This document shows positions 1 to 4,278 of a stretch of 6,128 nucleotides of DNA, piece by piece. Within the stretch, counting starts at the first letter, position 1; each line of letters begins with the position of its first letter. The translations under genes and the position numbers were made by a program. The notes beneath the pieces were generated by a model that was given only the letters and a program-made list of their open reading frames with translations, ran no database searches and had not been told where the DNA came from. Origin of the DNA: Gammaproteobacteria bacterium (GTDB lineage: Bacteria; Pseudomonadota; Gammaproteobacteria; Chromatiales; Chromatiaceae); NCBI GenBank assembly GCA_019136395.1, contig JAGVUH010000018.1, positions 1-6,128 on the forward strand, written 5' to 3'.

Positions 1-242
1 TTGGCCCGCTGACCCTCGACCTCGATCTTGCCGCCGTTGATGGCTTCGGTGGCCAATTGGCGGGTCTTGAAGAACCGCGCCGCCCACAGCCATTTGTCCA
101 GGCGCTGGCCGGTGACGGCACCAGATCCAGTGCTGGCCCCGGCTCCCCCACCGGGGGTGGGGCTGAGGGGGCGCCGCGGAGGGGTCCCGGCCACCCGGGC
201 GTCCACCGGCGCCGCCTTATCCCGAGGCGGAGGCTCGACCAT
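1..242 (-). CDS. hslR: Hsp15, S4-domain ribosome-associated heat shock protein (3' end outside window)
   Basis: The minus strand reads a partial protein of 80 codons that runs off at base 1. Residues 46-80 (starting [15 protein letters not shown], then [15 protein letters not shown]) are an S4 RNA-binding domain closely resembling E. coli Hsp15, which begins [15 protein letters not shown] almost at its N-terminus. In E. coli, Hsp15 binds 50S subunits carrying a stalled peptidyl-tRNA and helps recycle them after heat shock; the same role is inferred here. Unusually, about 45 residues rich in Pro, Gly and Ala precede the S4 domain. Start choice is uncertain: ATG at 242 is the shortest ATG start, ATG at 263 and GTG at 272 are in frame (the GTG overlaps the grxC stop as GTGA), and none has a good Shine-Dalgarno. 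GTG codons inside the extension are also possible. It follows grxC closely and is probably co-transcribed with it. Confidence 0.85.
   Translation of the reverse strand, partial: MVEPPPRDKAAPVDARVAGTPPRRPLSPTPGGGAGASTGSGAVTGQRLDKWLWAARFFKTRQLATEAINGGKIEVEGQRA
146..162. repeat. GC hairpin in the hslR N-terminal extension
   Basis: CCCCACC at 146-152 and GGTGGGG at 156-162 form a perfect 7-bp inverted repeat with a 3-base GGG loop. It lies in the part of hslR encoding the Pro/Gly-rich extension before the S4 domain. The surrounding bases (about 135-172) are almost all G and C, so it may simply reflect low-complexity expansion. No T-run follows on either strand, so it is not an intrinsic terminator. 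Confidence 0.5.
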
Positions 243-268
243 AAGCCCCGTACCGGGAGCCATCTGGC

Positions 269-523
269 TCACAAGCCCAGGCGGGGATCGAGCTCCCCCC
301 GGGCGTCCATGGCGGCCAGGTCGTCGAAGCCGCCGACGTGATAATCGTCGATGAAGATCTGTGGCACCGTCTGGCGTCGGCTGCGCTGCAGCATGAGGCG
401 CATCTGCTCATGGTCCAGGTCGATGCGGATCTCCTCGTAGTTCACCCCTTTGCGCTGTAGCAACTGTTTGGCGCGGACGCAGTAGGGGCAGAGGAGGGTG
501 GTGTAGATCTCGATCTTCGGCAT
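269..523 (-). CDS. grxC: Glutaredoxin 3-like dithiol glutaredoxin
   Basis: An 84-residue glutaredoxin, close to the 82-83 residues of E. coli Grx3. It is a cytosolic thioredoxin-fold oxidoreductase that uses glutathione to reduce protein disulfides and glutathione mixed disulfides. Visible features are the CPYC active site (Cys12, Cys15), the cis-proline loop TVPQIFID (52-59), and the glutathione-contacting GGFDDL segment (64-69) ending in the family-typical DARGELDP. The additional Cys that E. coli Grx3 carries in this last motif (GGCDD) is Phe66 here. The frame stays open upstream to an ATG at 565, but ATG 523 puts the first beta strand (KIEIYTT) at the usual distance from the start, so it is preferred; the Shine-Dalgarno is weak. 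hslR follows immediately, suggesting a two-gene stress-related operon. Grx3 and other CPYC class-I glutaredoxins are hard to tell apart by sequence alone. Confidence 0.93.
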   Translation of the reverse strand: MPKIEIYTTLLCPYCVRAKQLLQRKGVNYEEIRIDLDHEQMRLMLQRSRRQTVPQIFIDDYHVGGFDDLAAMDARGELDPRLGL

Positions 524-663
524 GATAGTTGTTCGCTGAAGGTGGGTAGAGACGGGGCGCAGCAACTTTCGGCCGCCCCGATCCTTTTGATGAAAGGTTT
601 CTTACCAGCCTGACCGAAAACCGAAACGCTTCAGGCAACCTTGCGCCCGAGTGGTTCAACGGC

Positions 664-692
664 TTGAAATCGGTGCGCCCGGGCGGAATTAA
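664..692 (+). promoter_or_regulatory. Weak sigma70-like promoter candidate for pepN
   Basis: TTGAAA at 664-669 matches five of six bases of the -35 consensus. A 17-base spacer leads to AATTAA at 687-692, which matches only three of six of the -10 consensus. The spacer contains the palindrome CGCCCGGGCG (676-685), which could bind a regulator or be chance in GC-rich DNA. A second -10-like hexamer, TGTAAT at 727-732 (five of six), has no good -35 at the right distance. The pepN start lies 90 bases downstream of the first candidate. Confidence 0.15.
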
Positions 693-724
693 ACCCTGTC
701 AGCGGCGATGCGTAAACCGCCACT

Positions 725-753
725 CTTGTAATGTCCCCGTACCGCCGGGTCAA
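725..753 (-). promoter_or_regulatory. Sigma70-like promoter candidate for grxC-hslR
   Basis: On the minus strand TTGACC (753-748, five of six matches to the -35 consensus) is separated by exactly 17 bases from TACAAG (730-725, four of six matches to -10). Transcription would run toward grxC with a leader of roughly 190-200 bases, rather long, so a closer promoter that I do not recognise may exist. The assignment rests on hexamers and spacing only. Confidence 0.28.
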
Positions 754-782
754 GGCGCCTCATCCGTCCCACGAGAAGATCC

Positions 783-3662
783 ATGTCACCGACCACCCTC
801 GCCATCACGCGCCTCGCTGACTACCGTCCCCCCGCCTTCCTGATCGATGAAGTGATCTTGCACTTCGAGCTGGGGGCGACGGAGACCTGGGTCGAGGCGA
901 CCCTGAACCTGCGCCGCAATCCCCTGGCCCGGCGGGGCGCGGGTGGCCCGGCGGCCGCGGCAACCGCCGACCATGCCGGCCCGCTGCGGCTGGATGGGGA
1001 GGACCTGGAGCTGGCCTGGCTCCGCCTCGACGGTCGGCCACTCGGCCCCGAGGAGTATGCCCTCGATGGGACCGGCCTGACCCTCTTCCGGGTGCCCGAG
1101 CATTGTCGCCTGGAGTCCCGGGTGCGCATCCGCCCCGCGGACAATACCCGCCTGGAAGGGCTCTACCTCTCCAAGGGCATGCTCTGCACCCAGTGCGAGG
1201 CCGAGGGCTTCCGCCGCATCACCTATTTCCTCGATCGCCCGGATGTCATGGCCCGCTACACCGTCACCCTGGAGGCGGACAAGGACCAGTACCCGGTGCT
1301 GCTGGCCAACGGCAACCCTGCCGGCGCTGAGGATCTGCCGAACGGCCGCCACCGGGCGGTCTGGGTCGACTCCTTCCCCAAGCCCTGTTACCTCTTCGCC
1401 CTGGTGGCCGGGGATCTGAGCCGGGTCGCGAACCGCTTCCGCACCGCCTCGGGCCGCGAGGTCGCCCTCAACATCTGGGTGGAGCCGGAGAACCTGGGTA
1501 AGTGCGGCCATGCCATGACCGCCCTGAAGAACGCCATGGGCTGGGACGAGGACCGTTACGGCCGGGAGTATGACCTGGAGGTCTATAACATCGTCGCCGT
1601 CAGCCACTTCAACATGGGCGCCATGGAGAACAAGGGGCTCAACATCTTCAACGCCAAGGCGGTCCTGGCCAGCCCGGACACCGCCACCGACCTGGACTTC
1701 CAGTGGGTGGAGGGGGTCATCGCCCACGAGTACTTCCACAACTGGTCCGGCAACCGCGTCACCTGCCGCGACTGGTTCCAGTTGAGCCTCAAGGAAGGCT
1801 TCACCGTCTTCCGCGACCAGGAGTTCTCCGCCGATCGCGGCTCCCGGGGCGTCAAGCGCATCGCCGACGTGCGCATGCTCCGTGCCCGTCAGTTTCCCGA
1901 GGACGCCGGCCCCCTGGCCCACCCGGTCCGGCCCGATTCCTACATCGAGATCAACAACTTCTACACCGCCACCGTCTACGAGAAGGGGGCGGAGCTGGTG
2001 CGCATGTTGGCGACCCTGCTCGGGCCCGAGCTTTTTCGCCGCGCCACCGACCTCTATTTCACCCGTCACGATGGCCAGGCGGTGACCACCGACGACTTTC
2101 TGGCCTGCATGGAGGCGGCGAGCGGCCGCGACCTGGGCCAGTTCCGGCGTTGGTACACTCAGGCCGGCACGCCGGAGCTGACCATCACCGGCCGCCATGA
2201 CGTCGCGGGCCGGGCCTATGAGCTGCGGGTATGCCAGCACACCCCGCCGACGCCGGGTCAGCCCCACAAGGAACCCCTGCACCTGCCCCTGGCCCTGGGG
2301 CTCCTCGACCGCCAGGGGCGGGACCTGCCCTTGCGCCTGGCCGGGGAGACCGGCCCGGTCAAGGCGGGGACCCGCGTCCTGGAGCTGCGCGAGGCCGAGC
2401 AGGTCTTCCGCTTCGTCGACCTGCCCGAGGCGCCCCTGCCCTCCCTGCTGCGCGGTTTCTCCGCCCCGGTCAAGGTGCACTTCGACTACCGGGATGAGGA
2501 GCTGATGTTCCTCATGGCCCACGACAGCGACGGCTTCAACCGCTGGGAGGCGGCCCAGACCCTGGCCCAGCGGCTGCTGCTGGGGGCGGTGGCAACCGGC
2601 GCGGACGGTGGCAGCAGGGGGGAGAGTAACCTCGGCGGAAGCCTCTCCGGCAAGATTGGTTCTCGTGGGAGGGCCCTTGGCCAGGGCGGCTCAGGAGGGG
2701 ACAGCCGCGGCGGGATTGGCTCGGGCGCGTCCGGACTTGGTGGTGGCCTCGTCAGCATGGGTTCCGGCACCAGCGCCGCAGCTCAAGGCGGCACGGACCA
2801 AGGCCCCACCACCACGAGCGGCGTCGCGGGTTTCATCGCGGCCTTCCGCCGCGCCCTGACCGATCAGCGGGCGGAGCCGGCCCTGCTCGCCGAGATCCTG
2901 ACCCTGCCCAGCGAGACCTATCTCGCCGATCAGATGGCAGTCGTCGACGTGGAGGGCATCCACCGCGCCCGGGAGGGTATGATCGCTGACATCGCCACCG
3001 CGTTGCGCGGGGACCTGCTGGCGACCTACGAACGGCTGCGGGAGCCTGGCCCCTACCAACCCACCCCGGCGGCCATCGGCCGGCGCAGCCTCAGGAATCT
3101 GTGCCTGGCCTATCTGGCGGCGGCGGGTGACGCTAAGGTCCTGACCCTGTGCCAGACCCAGTTCGCCGCTGGCCACAATCTCACCGACCAGCTCACCGCC
3201 CTGCGTCTGCTGGTGGATGCGGGCGGCACAACGGGCGAGGAGGCCCTCACCGCCTTCCATGACCGCTGGGCTGGGGATGAACTGGTCCTGGACAAATGGT
3301 TCGCCATCCAGGCCGGCGCCAAGGCCCCGGAGACCCTGGCGCGGGTGCGGCGCCTGCTCGACCACCCGGCCTATGACCTGACCAATCCCAACCGGGTGCG
3401 CAGCCTGGTGATGAGCTTCACCCAGAATCAGGTCCGCTTCCATGCCGCCGACGGGGCCGGCTATGCCTTCCTGGGGGAACAGGTGCGCGTCATCGATCCC
3501 CTCAACCCCCACCTGGCCGCGCGCCTGCTTCAGGCCCTGGTCCGCTGGCGCCGCTTCGATGTCGGTCGGCAGGCCCTGATGCGCGCCGAACTGGAGCGGG
3601 TCCTGGCCCTGCCGGGGCTGTCCAAGGACAGCTACGAGGTGGCCGCCAAGGCCCTGGCTTGA
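783..3662 (+). CDS. pepN: Aminopeptidase N (M1 family zinc metallopeptidase) with Gly/Ser-rich insertion
   Basis: A 959-residue M1 aminopeptidase that is colinear with E. coli PepN (870 residues), a cytosolic enzyme removing N-terminal residues from peptides made by ATP-dependent proteases. By alignment from memory, domains are approximately: N-terminal beta domain 1-211, thermolysin-like catalytic domain 212-462, beta sandwich 463-563, helical domain 564-959. The exopeptidase motif GAMEN is at 279-283, preceded by Met278. Zinc ligands are His315 and His319 of HEYFH and Glu338, 19 residues further on; Glu316 is the general base and Tyr399 (VYEKGAE) the transition-state Tyr. All are present, so the enzyme should be active. 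The extra length comes mainly from a Gly/Ser-rich insertion at about 603-683 and a smaller Ala/Gly-rich loop near 49-65. ATG 783 gives the expected N-terminus; its Shine-Dalgarno is weak. There is no signal peptide. It appears to be transcribed alone. Confidence 0.97.
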   Translation: MSPTTLAITRLADYRPPAFLIDEVILHFELGATETWVEATLNLRRNPLARRGAGGPAAAATADHAGPLRLDGEDLELAWLRLDGRPLGPEEYALDGTGLTLFRVPEHCRLESRVRIRPADNTRLEGLYLSKGMLCTQCEAEGFRRITYFLDRPDVMARYTVTLEADKDQYPVLLANGNPAGAEDLPNGRHRAVWVDSFPKPCYLFALVAGDLSRVANRFRTASGREVALNIWVEPENLGKCGHAMTALKNAMGWDEDRYGREYDLEVYNIVAVSHFNMGAMENKGLNIFNAKAVLASPDTATDLDFQWVEGVIAHEYFHNWSGNRVTCRDWFQLSLKEGFTVFRDQEFSADRGSRGVKRIADVRMLRARQFPEDAGPLAHPVRPDSYIEINNFYTATVYEKGAELVRMLATLLGPELFRRATDLYFTRHDGQAVTTDDFLACMEAASGRDLGQFRRWYTQAGTPELTITGRHDVAGRAYELRVCQHTPPTPGQPHKEPLHLPLALGLLDRQGRDLPLRLAGETGPVKAGTRVLELREAEQVFRFVDLPEAPLPSLLRGFSAPVKVHFDYRDEELMFLMAHDSDGFNRWEAAQTLAQRLLLGAVATGADGGSRGESNLGGSLSGKIGSRGRALGQGGSGGDSRGGIGSGASGLGGGLVSMGSGTSAAAQGGTDQGPTTTSGVAGFIAAFRRALTDQRAEPALLAEILTLPSETYLADQMAVVDVEGIHRAREGMIADIATALRGDLLATYERLREPGPYQPTPAAIGRRSLRNLCLAYLAAAGDAKVLTLCQTQFAAGHNLTDQLTALRLLVDAGGTTGEEALTAFHDRWAGDELVLDKWFAIQAGAKAPETLARVRRLLDHPAYDLTNPNRVRSLVMSFTQNQVRFHAADGAGYAFLGEQVRVIDPLNPHLAARLLQALVRWRRFDVGRQALMRAELERVLALPGLSKDSYEVAAKALA
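2589..2831 (+). other. Low-complexity Gly/Ser-rich insertion within PepN
   Basis: Codons 603-683 of pepN encode a segment dominated by Gly, with Ser, Ala, Thr, Arg and Gln, replacing a linker of about 19 residues that in E. coli PepN joins the first two helices of the C-terminal domain (between IKLNVA and FRAVL; here RLLLGAV and FRRAL). Flanking sequence aligns without gaps and the frame is kept. Codon use is looser than in the rest of the gene (AGG, GGA, TCT, AGT, CTT, ATT appear), as expected for a weakly constrained stretch. Partly repeated units can be seen, such as KIGSRG and GIGSGA, each encoded by ATTGG followed by T or C and TC. It probably forms a flexible, disordered surface loop. 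Confidence 0.8.
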
Positions 3663-3667
3663 GGGGG

Positions 3668-3698
3668 TGCTTCGGCTTTCCCCAGCGCAAAGCATTTT
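3668..3698 (+). terminator. Weak terminator-like stem after pepN
   Basis: Starting five bases after the pepN stop, TGCTT (3668-3672) can pair with AAGCA (3690-3694), or alternatively GCTTT (3675-3679) with AAAGC (3689-3693), followed by TTTT at 3695-3698. The stems are only 5 bp and the T-run is short, so efficiency is doubtful. It is nevertheless the only stem near the pepN end with a following T-run. Confidence 0.2.
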
Positions 3699-3790
3699 CG
3701 GTTGTTCCCGGCCCTTACCAGAAGGGTAATGCGGGTAAATTAACCGCGAAGATTGGCCAGCCATCACGGTAGCCCCCAGTCAGGGGCGCT

Positions 3791-3824
3791 CTTACCTCAC
3801 AGGTCCATCGCGTGAGGAGGTAAG
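3791..3824 (+). promoter_or_regulatory. Hairpin enclosing the ribosome binding site of the small gene
   Basis: CTTACC plus TCAC (3791-3800) can pair with GTGA (3812-3815) and GGTAAG (3819-3824), giving a 10-bp stem interrupted only by a 3-base bulge (GGA, 3816-3818) and closed by an 11-base loop. The Shine-Dalgarno sequence GGAGG (3816-3820) sits in the right arm and bulge, eight bases before the ATG at 3829. The structure would partly hide a strong ribosome binding site, so it might control translation; this is inferred from pairing alone. Confidence 0.5.
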
Positions 3825-3828
3825 TCTC

Positions 3829-4203
3829 ATGAAAGTACAGCATCACCCGGCCGTCGACCTGCTGACGCACCCCGCGTCAGCAGGTCCTGCTTGTCCCGCC
3901 CCCCGGCCCGCCGATCTGTCGGCCATCACCCTCGTCCGCCTCCACCCCGCGCCGGCGCTGGCGGATTATCTGGCGGCCATGCGCCTGGCGGAGACGGAGG
4001 CCCGGGCGCGCCTGGGTGAATGCATGCTTCTGTCCTGGTATGACCGGGACCGGGACTTTGAATCTCCCCAGCACAGCAGCGAGTGCCATCAGGACAGCGC
4101 CACCCCCGGCTACGTGGACTACGGCATCCACCACGGGGCAACCCTGATGGTGGATATCGAAGACGGGCGGTTCGTCTTCTTCTACCTGCCGCTGGATTTC
4201 TGA
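3829..4203 (+). CDS. Small conserved-looking protein of unknown function
   Basis: A 124-residue protein with a strong GGAGG ribosome site eight bases before its ATG, so the start is well supported. I do not recognise a named family. Residues 1-29 are Pro/Ala/His-rich and probably disordered. From about residue 30 a compact domain is likely: a helix around 43-63 rich in Ala, Glu and Arg, then the striking segment 70-87 (WYDRDRDFESPQ, followed by HSSECH), a GYVDYGIHHGA stretch (94-104), and an acidic beta-rich end (LMVDIEDG then RFVFFYLPLDF). Cys65, His82, Cys86, His87, His101 and His102 could bind a metal, but no standard zinc-finger spacing is evident. There is no signal peptide or membrane segment. 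It stands alone, converging with the channel gene. Codon bias matches its neighbours, supporting a real gene. Two hairpins bracket the start codon. Confidence 0.85.
   Translation: MKVQHHPAVDLLTHPASAGPACPAPRPADLSAITLVRLHPAPALADYLAAMRLAETEARARLGECMLLSWYDRDRDFESPQHSSECHQDSATPGYVDYGIHHGATLMVDIEDGRFVFFYLPLDF
3856..3886. repeat. Perfect 13-bp inverted repeat in the 5' coding region
   Basis: GACCTGCTGACGC (3856-3868) and its exact reverse complement (3874-3886) flank a 5-base loop ACCCC. The stem starts 27 bases after the start codon of the small gene and encodes residues 10-19 (DLLTHPASAG). No T-run follows, so it is not a standard terminator. It could be a translation-damping or transcript-stabilising structure, a protein-binding site, or a small palindromic element that entered the reading frame. 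Confidence 0.85.
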
Positions 4204-4278
4204 AGGCGGGGGCTTGGGCTCCAGGGTGGGTTGATTACAGCATTTTTAATATTGTTCAGACGATTGCCGCGTCACAGG
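4204..4278. other. Convergent junction between the small gene and the channel gene
   Basis: This 75-base gap separates two genes transcribed toward each other. It contains an A/T island with a TTTTTAATATT run (4242-4252) that stands out in GC-rich DNA. The T-run could serve a plus-strand transcript and the complementary strand lacks an equivalent; I cannot find a clean GC-rich stem directly before it, so a bidirectional terminator is only suspected. Confidence 0.3.

Larger units (their letters stand above)
524..782. other. Divergent intergenic region between grxC and pepN
   Basis: These 259 bases separate divergently transcribed grxC and pepN and must hold both promoters. They are less GC-rich than the genes in places, notably 580-605 and 687-694. 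Visible items are a 10-bp palindrome CGCCCGGGCG at 676-685 and weak promoter-like hexamer pairs on both strands, listed separately. Open frames crossing the region do not resemble proteins. I see no riboswitch, small RNA or recognisable operator. The base stretch before the pepN ATG has only a weak purine match (GAGAAG at 773-778). Confidence 0.6.
3663..3828. other. pepN to small-gene intergenic region with several short inverted repeats
   Basis: The 166 bases between pepN and the small gene hold a series of short stems: CCCTT/AAGGG at 3712-3716 and 3722-3726, GCGG/CCGC at 3731-3734 and 3744-3747, and GCCCC/GGGGC at 3772-3776 and 3783-3787, besides the ribosome-site hairpin listed separately. 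GGGTAA occurs twice (3724-3729 and 3733-3738). A weak promoter-like pair, TTGTTC at 3702-3707 and GGTAAT at 3725-3730 with 17-base spacing, could drive the small gene (three and four of six matches). No small gene is visible here. Confidence 0.4.

Noticed and set aside
28..354. Plus-strand open frames over hslR and the end of grxC
   Set aside because: The minus strand gives clear Hsp15 and glutaredoxin sequences; the plus frames are Pro/Arg-rich with no similarity to known proteins.
408..659. 83-codon minus-strand open frame extending from grxC into the intergenic region
   Set aside because: It is out of frame with grxC over their overlap and its sequence is not protein-like.
786..2522. 578-codon open frame on the minus strand opposite pepN
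   Set aside because: It lies entirely antisense to a well-supported gene, has low-complexity Gly/Val/Gln/Ala-rich content with no recognisable domain, and is explained by the strong G/C third-position bias removing stop codons.
2691..3767. 358-codon minus-strand open frame opposite the 3' half of pepN
   Set aside because: Composition is Gly/Gln-rich with no domain resemblance; its long length is again the antisense effect of GC-rich coding DNA.
3772..3787. GCCCC/GGGGC stem as an intrinsic terminator
   Set aside because: The stem is only 5 bp and is followed by GCTCTTACC, not a T-run.
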